The notes beneath the pieces were generated by a model. The model ran no database searches, was not told the origin of the DNA, and saw only the letters and a list, made by a program, of their open reading frames with translations. Below are positions 1 to 7,420 of a stretch of DNA of 64,000 nucleotides, in pieces (the first letter of the stretch is position 1; each line of letters opens with the position of its first letter). This DNA is from Clostridia bacterium (GTDB taxonomy: Bacteria; Bacillota; Clostridia; Christensenellales; CAG-917). The stretch spans positions 54,920-118,919 of the forward strand of contig CAAFLX010000039.1 of NCBI GenBank assembly GCA_900763875.1, in the 5' to 3' direction. Position numbers and translations under genes: made by a program.

Positions 1-1848
1 ACCGCGGCGTTTGTTCATATCGCCGAGGATGTCGCCGAGGTACTCGTCGGGGACAACGACTTTTGCTTCAACGATAGGTTCGAGGAAGCAAGGGCCTGCC
101 GCCGCAATGCCGTCCGCATAGGAGAGTTTTGCCGCGGTGACGAAAGCGATTTCCTTGCTGTCAACGGGGTGATATTTTCCGTCATAAAGCGTTGCTTTGA
201 GGTTGACGAGCGGATATCCTGCCAAAACGCCGTGTTTGATTGCCTCGCGCAATCCTTTTTCGACTGCGGGGATAAATTGACGAGGAACTGCGCCGCCGAC
301 AACTGCGTCAACAAACTCGAATTGACCGTCTTCCGCGCCCGGCTCGTACTTGATGAACACGTCGCCGTATTGACCTGCGCCGCCCGATTGCTTTTTGTGT
401 TTGCCTTCGGCTTGAGAAGTCTTGCGAATGGTTTCGCGATATGCAACTCTCGGTTCTTGCCAAGTGATGTCGATGCCGAGTTTCGCCTTGACGCGCTTGC
501 ACATAATGTCAAGTTGAGCCTCGCCAAGACCACTGATGAGGACGTCGCCCGTTTCAACGTTCTTTTCAACCTTGAACGTTGCGTCTTCTTCTTGCATTTT
601 GATAAGACCTTGAATTGCCTTTTCCTCGTCTTTGAGTGCCTTTACGGCATAAGATATGACGGGTTTTGGGAACTCGATTTTCTCAAATTCAATCTTGCTA
701 TCGGCAGAAGAAACGAGAGTGTCGTTGGTGTTGGTGTAAACGAGTTTTGCCACTGCGCCGATGTCGCCTGCGTTGAGGCAATCGACGGATTCTTGCTTTT
801 TGCCTTTAAGAACGTAGAGCGCGCCGATTTTTTCGGGCTTTTCAACGGTTGCGTTGAACACGTTGTCGCCGCTTGAAAGTTTGCCTCCGAGCACCTTGAA
901 GATAAGGAGCTTTCCGACGTAGGGGTCAACGACCGACTTGATGACTTGCGCGCAGAACGGAGCGGACGGATCAACGCCGATTTCGGTCTCTTTTCCGTCA
1001 ACGATAGCAGGGATCTTGTGCGCTCTTTGCGGATGCGGCATAAGATCGACAAGTTTGTCCATAAGGCGTTTGACGCCCTTTGACGTTTGAGCATTGCCTG
1101 CAACGAGGGGCACGAAGATATCTTCTGCGATTGCCACGTGCAAACCTTTTTGAATCTCCTCATCGGTGAATTTTTCGCCGTCGAAGAACTTCATCATAAG
1201 CTCCTCGTCGGTTTCGGCGATAAGCTCCATAAGTTTGGAGTTGAACTCTTCTGCGTCGCCCTGCAAGTTTTGCGGAGTGGGAATCTCCTTGTCTTGCAAG
1301 TCGAAGGACTTGCCTGTGAGCACGTCCACGCATCCGACCATCTTCCCTCCATCCATAATGGGGATTTCGATGGGGATAACGCTCTTATATTTTGCCATAA
1401 TCGCTCTTGCAGTGCCCATAAAGTCACTGTTGTCCTTGTCAACGGCGTTGACGAAGATGAGAGCGGCAACTTTCTTTTCTTGGCAGAGTTCGAGAGCCTT
1501 CTCCGTTCCGACGGTGATAGAGCCGGTCGCGCTTGTGACGACGACTGCGCTGTCGGCGGCGTGAAGAGCGGCAATCATCTCGCCTTCGAAGTCGAAGAAT
1601 CCGGGAGCGTCGAGAATATTGATTTTGGTATTGCGATAAATCGCATAGCCGAGGGACAAAGAAATTGATATTTTACGTTTGATTTCTTCATCGTCATAGT
1701 CCATAGTGGAAGAACCGTCGTCTACCTTGCCCAAACGGTCAATAGTCTTGGCTTCAAACATCATAGCTTCAGCGAGGGAAGTTTTGCCCTCGCCGGAGTG
1801 GCCGATGAGAGCCACGTTGCGGATTGAATCTGTATCAAAAATCTTCAT
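1..1848 (-). CDS. EF-G-like translational GTPase (EF-G paralogue), 3' end outside window
   Basis: The reading frame is open from the ATG at 1848 to the left edge (616 codons). It encodes an elongation-factor-G-like GTPase; complete members are near 680-700 residues. The G1 loop reads GHSGEGKTSL (residues 16-25) where EF-G proper has a GHxDxGKTT-type loop. G3 is DAPGF, and the G4 position reads NAVD instead of NKxD. This places it with the EF-G paralogues common in Clostridia rather than with the main translocase; that assignment is family knowledge plus inference. The later EF-G domains are present up to the cut. An RBS (AGAGGTAA) precedes the ATG and a good promoter lies at 1878-1906. No ribosomal-protein neighbours are seen, which also argues against main fusA. 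Confidence 0.88.
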   Translation of the reverse strand, partial: MKIFDTDSIRNVALIGHSGEGKTSLAEAMMFEAKTIDRLGKVDDGSSTMDYDDEEIKRKISISLSLGYAIYRNTKINILDAPGFFDFEGEMIAALHAADSAVVVTSATGSITVGTEKALELCQEKKVAALIFVNAVDKDNSDFMGTARAIMAKYKSVIPIEIPIMDGGKMVGCVDVLTGKSFDLQDKEIPTPQNLQGDAEEFNSKLMELIAETDEELMMKFFDGEKFTDEEIQKGLHVAIAEDIFVPLVAGNAQTSKGVKRLMDKLVDLMPHPQRAHKIPAIVDGKETEIGVDPSAPFCAQVIKSVVDPYVGKLLIFKVLGGKLSSGDNVFNATVEKPEKIGALYVLKGKKQESVDCLNAGDIGAVAKLVYTNTNDTLVSSADSKIEFEKIEFPKPVISYAVKALKDEEKAIQGLIKMQEEDATFKVEKNVETGDVLISGLGEAQLDIMCKRVKAKLGIDITWQEPRVAYRETIRKTSQAEGKHKKQSGGAGQYGDVFIKYEPGAEDGQFEFVDAVVGGAVPRQFIPAVEKGLREAIKHGVLAGYPLVNLKATLYDGKYHPVDSKEIAFVTAAKLSYADGIAAAGPCFLEPIVEAKVVVPDEYLGDILGDMNKRRG

Positions 1849-1877
1849 AATTTACCTCTTTTCAAGTGGATAGTTCA

Positions 1878-1906
1878 ATTATATAATAAAAAAACCACAT
1901 TTTCAA
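1878..1906 (-). promoter_or_regulatory. Sigma-A-type promoter of the EF-G-like gene
   Basis: On the minus strand TTGAAA (1901-1906) and TATAAT (1878-1883) are separated by exactly 17 bases, giving a leader of about 25 bases before the ATG at 1848. Confidence 0.75.
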
Positions 1907-2110
1907 GAACAAATTTTTTCGCGCGACGCGCCTAAAAAGGATATCGGGCAATCAAGCGTATTAGATTGCGGAAAAATTTTTTATATTTTTTTTGGCTTTG
2001 AAATCTTCTTTTGAAAAACACCCGTTTAGATAGCCTGTTTTTAACTATGAAAAAATTTTGTCAAACGATTTGTCCGAACAAAATTCCCTTTTGCCTCATA
2101 TATAGTCACC

Positions 2111-2815
2111 ATGGCGACGATTGGCGTGTACGACAGCGGAATAGGCGGGCTTACAACCTTAAAAATCTTGCTTGAAAAGTTTGGTGGCAACGACTTTTTC
2201 TATCTTGCCGACAACGCCTCACACCCCTTTGGCACAAAGACAGAAAAAGAGCTTGAAAAAGTGGTTGCAAGCGGCATACAAAAGCTCAAAAACCACTCGG
2301 ACGTCGTTGTGATTGCCTGCAACACGGCATCAACAATCCACAAAGAAAACGACGCAATAAAACTTCTTCCCAAAATGCCTAGCGCAAGCGGTGCAAACGC
2401 CGACAATACCCTGCTTTTGGCAACCGATTTCACCGCAAAACATCAAAAATTATTCAACCTTGTTGCCGACACGAACGAGCTTGCCTCGCTTGTCGAGGTG
2501 CAAGCGGCAATAGGCTGCAAACGAGGCGATTTGAATATGAGCGCAACTCTCCCCTACCTTGCCGAACGACTCTTCAAATTCAAGGGTGTAGAAAACGTGG
2601 TTTTGGGGTGCTCGCACTATCCGTACCTAAAAAAAGAGATATCAAAAATTCTCGGTGACGTGCGCTTTTTCGATGGCAACGACGCACTTTTGAAGTCGCT
2701 TGAAAAGCAGGTGAAAAAAGAGAAAAAATCAAGCGAGATAACCTTTGCTTTTACGGGTGGAAACGAAGAAAAAAAGTATAGAAAAATACTTCAACTGTTG
2801 CAAAATCAAAACTAA
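2111..2815 (+). CDS. murI: Glutamate racemase
   Basis: Interconverts L- and D-glutamate to supply the D-Glu of peptidoglycan in the cytoplasm. The N-terminus MATIGVYDSGIGGLTTLK is the family signature. The two catalytic cysteines sit in VIACNTAST and VLGCSHYPY. At 234 residues it is shorter than the usual 255-270, the shortening lying between the two cysteine motifs. There is no clear Shine-Dalgarno before the ATG. TATATA/TATAGT stands at 2099-2106, only a few bases upstream, so a leaderless or very short-leader mRNA is possible. It converges with gpr, leaving 33 bases between the stops and no obvious terminator. Confidence 0.87.
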   Translation: MATIGVYDSGIGGLTTLKILLEKFGGNDFFYLADNASHPFGTKTEKELEKVVASGIQKLKNHSDVVVIACNTASTIHKENDAIKLLPKMPSASGANADNTLLLATDFTAKHQKLFNLVADTNELASLVEVQAAIGCKRGDLNMSATLPYLAERLFKFKGVENVVLGCSHYPYLKKEISKILGDVRFFDGNDALLKSLEKQVKKEKKSSEITFAFTGGNEEKKYRKILQLLQNQN

Positions 2816-2848
2816 ACTTTGCCAAATCCACCGTTTTAGAATATCGTT

Positions 2849-3733
2849 TTAGAGCTTAAAAGCATAATTTATCGCATTTGCGACGATTTTTGACGAGAGT
2901 GTTGCGACAAGGTCTATATCACGCGGGGCGACAATCAAATCGGACAGCGCGCAATCGCCGAGTTTTTGTCGCAAATCAAACTCGTTTATCTCGATATTTT
3001 CATCATTTGCAAAGTCCTTGACAAACGAATAAATTCCCGTGCGCAATGACAGCAACAACGGCACGCCGATTGAGAGAGTCGGAACTTGCAAAATCGACTT
3101 GTCTATGCGCTCTTTGTCCTGCCCCACACCGCTGCCCGGCGATATGCCCACGCTTGAAATTTGAAAGGATTTTCCAAGCCTTGAAACCGCGCCGGTGGCA
3201 AGCGAATCCACCAAAATAACGCAAGATGGCTTGATTTTTTCAACCGCGCCTGCAACAAGCTCCGCCGACTGTATACCCGTCATACCGAGAACGCCTGTTG
3301 CAAAGGCGCAAACGCTCTGTTTTCGACTTCCGACATTGAGATGTCTTGTCACCCTCACCCCCTCAACGCTCCTCTGTCCCAGAGAGTCGGCAACGATATT
3401 GCGATTGCCAAGCCCGACGACGAGTACGGGCGCGGATTTTTTTAGGATTCCCACAAGCTCGCAAAGCGAAATCGCCATTTGTTTTGAGAGATAATCTCTT
3501 GCGTTTTGCGATTCCAAGACGCTCTTTGGACAGTCAAAAGTGACATATACGCCGCGTTCTCTGCCGATTTTTTTTGCGTCCTCGATTGTTTTTATCCTGA
3601 GCACTCGCTTTTGTATGCCGAATTGCAGGCTTATCCCCTCCACGTTCTTCAAATAGCCGAGCGCGGTTGCACCCTCAATCGCCATATCCGTGACAAAATG
3701 TTCGCTTTTGGGTTGATTTTTCAAAATACTCAT
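2849..3733 (-). CDS. gpr: Germination protease GPR
   Basis: Aspartic-type endopeptidase that degrades small acid-soluble spore proteins during germination. The family hallmarks are all visible: LVVGLGN followed by DSLGQRSV, then FATGVLGMTGIQSAEL, the ILVDSLAT segment and GISPGSGVG. The length of 294 residues fits the family once the short propeptide is counted. It is divergent from rpsT, and a gpr-rpsT neighbourhood is well known in Bacillus and Clostridia. Its presence is the best evidence in the window that the organism sporulates. The ATG at 3733 is assumed; no strong RBS was identified. Confidence 0.93.
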   Translation of the reverse strand: MSILKNQPKSEHFVTDMAIEGATALGYLKNVEGISLQFGIQKRVLRIKTIEDAKKIGRERGVYVTFDCPKSVLESQNARDYLSKQMAISLCELVGILKKSAPVLVVGLGNRNIVADSLGQRSVEGVRVTRHLNVGSRKQSVCAFATGVLGMTGIQSAELVAGAVEKIKPSCVILVDSLATGAVSRLGKSFQISSVGISPGSGVGQDKERIDKSILQVPTLSIGVPLLLSLRTGIYSFVKDFANDENIEINEFDLRQKLGDCALSDLIVAPRDIDLVATLSSKIVANAINYAFKL

Positions 3734-3774
3734 AACTTTATTGTGTATTATCGCAAAAAATCAATGCAAAACGG

Positions 3775-3803
3775 TTGCAAGTTTCTTCTTAATATGATAA
3801 TAT
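3775..3803 (+). promoter_or_regulatory. Promoter of rpsT
   Basis: TTGCAA (3775-3780), a 17-base spacer, then TAATAT (3798-3803), about 40 bases ahead of the rpsT start. Confidence 0.65.
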
Positions 3804-3845
3804 GTCAAAGATATTTAGTCAGTACAAAAGTACGAGGAGAAAAAT

Positions 3846-4118
3846 ATGCCAAATATTAAGTCAGCAAAAAAGAGAGTTATCACTTCCGACAAGAGAAACG
3901 AAATCAACACCGCAAAGAAAGCGCGCGTTAAAACCGCTATCAAGAAATACAACGCAGCTATCGAAGCAGGCGATGTCGCTCTTGCAGAACAACTCCTTCC
4001 CGAAACCGTTTCCGTCATCGACTGCGCATTCAAAGACGGCATCTACAAAAAGAACACGGTTGCGAGAAAGAAATCCACTCTCTGCCGCGCTTTGGACACG
4101 CTCAAAGCAAGCAAGTAA
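3846..4118 (+). CDS. rpsT: 30S ribosomal protein S20
   Basis: Binds 16S rRNA early in assembly of the small subunit. The 90-residue, lysine-rich protein starts MPNIKSAKKRV, then has the RNEINTAKKARVKTAIKKY helix and the CAFKDGIYKKNTVARKKS segment typical of S20. The RBS GAGGAGAAA lies just before the ATG. The gene is transcribed alone between a good promoter and a strong terminator. Confidence 0.97.
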   Translation: MPNIKSAKKRVITSDKRNEINTAKKARVKTAIKKYNAAIEAGDVALAEQLLPETVSVIDCAFKDGIYKKNTVARKKSTLCRALDTLKASK

Positions 4119-4142
4119 TCAGCAAAAAAATCGCAAGTTTTC

Positions 4143-4171
4143 AAAAGACTGTTGCAAAACAGTCTTTTTTT
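4143..4171 (+). terminator. Intrinsic terminator of rpsT
   Basis: Stem AAAAGACTGTT (4143-4153) and AACAGTCTTTT (4158-4168) around a GCAA loop, followed by more T residues. Confidence 0.9.
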
Positions 4172-4370
4172 CGTTGCGTAAATCGCTGCTTTTTGTTTGA
4201 TTGAAAATCGAATGTAAATTTTGTTTTGGCAACTTTTACGCGCGGTAAAGTTTGCCGATAAAACTTTCTTTTTAGTTTTTTGAAAATGCTTGATAGATAC
4301 AAGTCCCATTATAGCCGTTGTTACATTATTATATATCGTGCGTTTTCTCATATTTTGCGCCACTTCAAAA

Positions 4371-6284
4371 CTAGTTTTCATCACCAAGATGCGCTCGCGA
4401 TTTGCGAACGAGAATGGTCGAAATCGTCACAACAAGCACAACGCCAAGAGCGCAGGCAAGAGCTATCGTCACATAATCGAGAGTTTTGGATTGTGTATTT
4501 TGCGCGTTTTCAACGATTATAATGGTTTCGGCGGTGAAATAATCGCCGATTTTTGCTTTCACAACGTATTCTCCGACGTTACTAAACCTATACGCAATAT
4601 TCTTCTCGGTTGCCACATAATCGTCGGTTGCAACGTACTTGTCGTTGACGTACCACATCACGGCGGTCGAAGGTTTCATATCCTTAAACACTTCGTCTTT
4701 GATAGAAAACTCCACGATTCCGCCCTTTTCGACGTGAATTTTTCCATCTTCGGCGGTCAATTTTTCGTTGTCTTGCGCAAAATCTATCTTGATTTGTTTT
4801 GTTTCGGACTCGGTGTATTCCACCCAACAAACTTTGAGCGTACAGGACGCGCTTTTGCTCAAATTCTCGCTCCCGTTGTGATATTGCCAAGTGGCGGAAA
4901 TATTGACGGAATATTCCTTGTTTTCGGGCAAAAACTCAAATATGAACGGGTCGCTTTGCGCGGCGCGTGCAACGCCGTCTACTCTCCACTCGACAGTGCC
5001 GCATCCGTCGTAAACGTACGGCAAAACTTCAAGACGGAGCTTGACCGTCTTGACAGAATTTATATATTGTGTAAAGTCGCCGCCGCTCTTGTCGGCGGTG
5101 ATTTTCGCTCTAATATCATCGGATAAAAGCTCGTTAAAGCTGAACACTCCAAACGTAAATTTATCCTTTGAAACGGTTTGATCGTATGCGTTTTTGACAT
5201 AATCGGCAATCTCGGTGTACGTCTTTGTTTCCAAGCCGTTTGCGGCGCAAAACGCACGGTCTTTGAGCAGCGCAAGCGCGCTTGCAAACGAGATTATCGG
5301 CGTTGCCATACTCGTGCCGCTCAAAGTTTTATACTCGTCTTGAGTGTATCCGTTCGCGCTCCAAATCGCAGTGCCGGGCGCGCAAATATCGTATGCCGAG
5401 CCGTAGTTAGAGTTGTTTGCAAGAGCCTTTTTGCCGTCGTTTTCGGTGTAATTCATCACCCCGATTACGTTTTTGTTTGCGGCTGGGAAATAGCATTTGC
5501 CGGGCGATAAAAACTTATCCGCCGTGGAGCGACCGTTGTTGCCGGCTGCCGCCACGAAAACGGCTTTTTTGGCGTCATTATCGCTCACCATATCAAATTC
5601 GGTCGTGCCGCCGGTGGCAACGCCCTCGTCGGCGATTGACATATTCACGACGTCCGCACCGTTGTCAAGCGCAAATTTGATTGCCTTTGCAACCGATTCT
5701 GACGAAAAATTCGCCTTTGCGCCCGTCGAGGCTTTTATTGGCATAATTTTGATGTATTTTTCAAGGTTTAATTCGTGAATAAGAGTGGCAAGTATGCCTG
5801 CAACGTGCGTTCCGTGTCGGTTTGAGGCGTCGTCGGTTGCGTCCTTGTCGCTCGAGGCGGTATTCTTTGCAATTATTCTGCCTGCCTCGTCACGATAAAA
5901 AACGTCGTATTTGCCGACAATATCGTCGGTTTTTTTGCCGTTTTCATCATATTTTCCCGTAAAAATCTCGTGTTCGAGCGCAACTCCCGTATCGACAACC
6001 GCCACGACAACGGGCTTTTTTTCAAGCTGTGAAAAGTCGTAATCCTCGTTTGAAAACCATTCGTTTACAATGCTTTTCACCTTGTCCAAATCGAGGTTGT
6101 TTGCATTGCACTGCCAGTCCAAATTCTTATCTTTTACAGCGGTAACATAGCCATCGGGACACACCGCGTGCGCAACGTCGGGCGCAAAAATAATGGATAA
6201 AAACAAAACGAGGACAACCGCGCTCACAAAAATTCGCAATGCGGATGCCCTTGCAGATGTCTTTTTTTCAAAAAATTTGCCCAT
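4371..6284 (-). CDS. Membrane-anchored subtilisin-like serine protease (S8 family)
   Basis: Predicted extracellular protease. A signal peptide (residues about 9-38, ending near DVAHA) is followed by the S8 catalytic domain. The Asp lies in VVAVVDTGVAL (about residue 97), the His in NRHGTHVAGI (about 160) and the Ser in LSGTSMATP (about 325). Behind it are roughly 250 residues of beta-rich PKD/Ig-like modules, then a C-terminal membrane helix (YVTIALACALGVVLVVTIST) and a basic tail, so the protease probably stays attached to the outer face of the membrane. ATGs at 6284 and 6290 are both possible, and a TTG at 6305 is less likely. The gene follows the WG-repeat gene closely and probably shares its mRNA. 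The substrate is unknown. Confidence 0.9.
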   Translation of the reverse strand: MGKFFEKKTSARASALRIFVSAVVLVLFLSIIFAPDVAHAVCPDGYVTAVKDKNLDWQCNANNLDLDKVKSIVNEWFSNEDYDFSQLEKKPVVVAVVDTGVALEHEIFTGKYDENGKKTDDIVGKYDVFYRDEAGRIIAKNTASSDKDATDDASNRHGTHVAGILATLIHELNLEKYIKIMPIKASTGAKANFSSESVAKAIKFALDNGADVVNMSIADEGVATGGTTEFDMVSDNDAKKAVFVAAAGNNGRSTADKFLSPGKCYFPAANKNVIGVMNYTENDGKKALANNSNYGSAYDICAPGTAIWSANGYTQDEYKTLSGTSMATPIISFASALALLKDRAFCAANGLETKTYTEIADYVKNAYDQTVSKDKFTFGVFSFNELLSDDIRAKITADKSGGDFTQYINSVKTVKLRLEVLPYVYDGCGTVEWRVDGVARAAQSDPFIFEFLPENKEYSVNISATWQYHNGSENLSKSASCTLKVCWVEYTESETKQIKIDFAQDNEKLTAEDGKIHVEKGGIVEFSIKDEVFKDMKPSTAVMWYVNDKYVATDDYVATEKNIAYRFSNVGEYVVKAKIGDYFTAETIIIVENAQNTQSKTLDYVTIALACALGVVLVVTISTILVRKSRAHLGDEN

Positions 6285-6312
6285 TATCATTAAGCCGCCG
6301 AGCAAATCTAGC

Positions 6313-7299
6313 TCAAATCCAAGTTATTTTGCCCTCGGTGGTTATCGTCCCCCACTTTCCGTCCTTCTTGATTTTGGCCTCGCCGTTCTCAAACGGGGTT
6401 GCGGCGTCGTACTCGAAGGGAATGACAACCTCGTTGTTTTTGTTGATATAGCCGCACTTTTCGCCTTTGCAGACCATTGCGAGTCCCTCGGAAAAGCTCA
6501 TTGCGGTGTCGTAGTCAAGAGGGATGACGACGTTGTTTTCCTCGTCGATATAGCCGCATTTCTCGTCGATTTCAACAGATGCAAGCCCCTCTTTGAACGC
6601 AAAAATCTCGTCGTACATTGTGGGAATGACGATTTTGAATCCGTTTGAATATCCCCACTTGCCGCCTTTTAGAACCTTGCGCCATTGACCGGGTTTTAAC
6701 GGTTCAGTGAGCTTTTCAACGGTTTTTTGCGGTTTTTTGTCCTGTTTTTGGCTTGAATTTTGCTTGTTTTGAGGCTTTTGGCTTGCCCTATCCGACAAAC
6801 CAAACTTGGACGCGCGCTCGCTCTTACCGCTCTTGTCGGCTTTTGTGCCCTCGCGCTCCGCCTTTTCGTTTTTTTGTGCGGTCGGTTTTTTGTCGCCCTT
6901 TTGGTTGCCGCCTTTTCGCTCGTCGGAGTTTGCGCCGCCCTTGTCGGCTTTTGCGCTTTGGGTTTTGTCGCTCTTTGTTTGTGTGCCGTCCGCGTTTTGC
7001 GGTTTTGGCGGTTCGGGGCGCAAGCACATATCCTTTGCTTTCAGTGCGTCTTTGACCTCAAAAAGTATCTTTTTGTTCAGCCCCTGCACCTTGTACATCT
7101 CTTTTTCGGTGCGGCGCACTAGGTCTTGCGCGCTTTGAATACGATTGTTTGCAAGCAACTCGCGCGTTGCTTCGCTTATCCCCAAATCCTCAAGCGTGAG
7201 CGAAAGTTGCTCTTTTGAGAATCTTGCCGTTTGTTCGTTTATGCTCTCTTGATTTTGCTTTGGAGAGCGGTTTTTATAATAACGTTTTTTGTTTGCCAT
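6313..7299 (-). CDS. Alpha-CTD-like / low-complexity linker / WG-repeat protein
   Basis: A 328-residue mosaic without signal peptide. Residues about 31-92 (SLTLEDLGISEATRELL ... EMYKVQGLNKKILFEVKDAL) match the helix pattern of the RNA polymerase alpha C-terminal domain, the part that contacts UP-element DNA and activators. Residues 93-205 are a charged, Lys/Gln/Glu/Gly-rich linker. Residues 206-328 hold WG (beta-propeller-type) repeats with the KWGYSNG, KCGYIDE, KCGYINK and KWGTITT motifs. No function is known for this combination; a DNA- or RNA-polymerase-associated role is only inference. The RBS AAAGGAAAAAG precedes the ATG and the promoter is at 7318-7346. The membrane protease gene starts within about 30 bases downstream. 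Confidence 0.75.
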   Translation of the reverse strand: MANKKRYYKNRSPKQNQESINEQTARFSKEQLSLTLEDLGISEATRELLANNRIQSAQDLVRRTEKEMYKVQGLNKKILFEVKDALKAKDMCLRPEPPKPQNADGTQTKSDKTQSAKADKGGANSDERKGGNQKGDKKPTAQKNEKAEREGTKADKSGKSERASKFGLSDRASQKPQNKQNSSQKQDKKPQKTVEKLTEPLKPGQWRKVLKGGKWGYSNGFKIVIPTMYDEIFAFKEGLASVEIDEKCGYIDEENNVVIPLDYDTAMSFSEGLAMVCKGEKCGYINKNNEVVIPFEYDAATPFENGEAKIKKDGKWGTITTEGKITWI

Positions 7300-7317
7300 A
7301 CTTTTTCCTTTTTATTG

Positions 7318-7346
7318 ATATTATCACACGCGCGCGAATATTTCAA
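7318..7346 (-). promoter_or_regulatory. Promoter of the WG-repeat/protease operon
   Basis: Minus-strand TTGAAA (7341-7346), 17-base spacer, TAATAT (7318-7323). It lies back to back with the promoter at 7385-7413. Confidence 0.7.
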
Positions 7347-7359
7347 GCAATATACTTAT

Positions 7360-7390
7360 TATCTTGACTAATAAACTTAATATCTTGACT
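7360..7390 (+). promoter_or_regulatory. Paired 10-bp direct repeat between divergent promoters
   Basis: TATCTTGACT occurs at 7360-7369 and 7381-7390, 21 bases apart, which is two turns of the helix. The second copy contains the -35 box of the rightward gene, so this could be an operator. Confidence 0.4.
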
Positions 7391-7413
7391 TAAATTGCCA
7401 ATTTGTTTATACT
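7385..7413 (+). promoter_or_regulatory. Promoter placing transcription start at the ATG (leaderless mRNA)
   Basis: TTGACT (7385-7390), 17 bases, TATACT (7408-7413). Normal start-site spacing puts +1 at about 7419-7421, and the ATG is at 7421 with no Shine-Dalgarno ahead of it. Confidence 0.65.
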
Positions 7414-7420
7414 TATATTT

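Noticed and set aside
169..876. 235-codon plus-strand frame within the EF-G-like gene
   Set aside because: Antisense shadow; the minus-strand frame carries all GTPase motifs.
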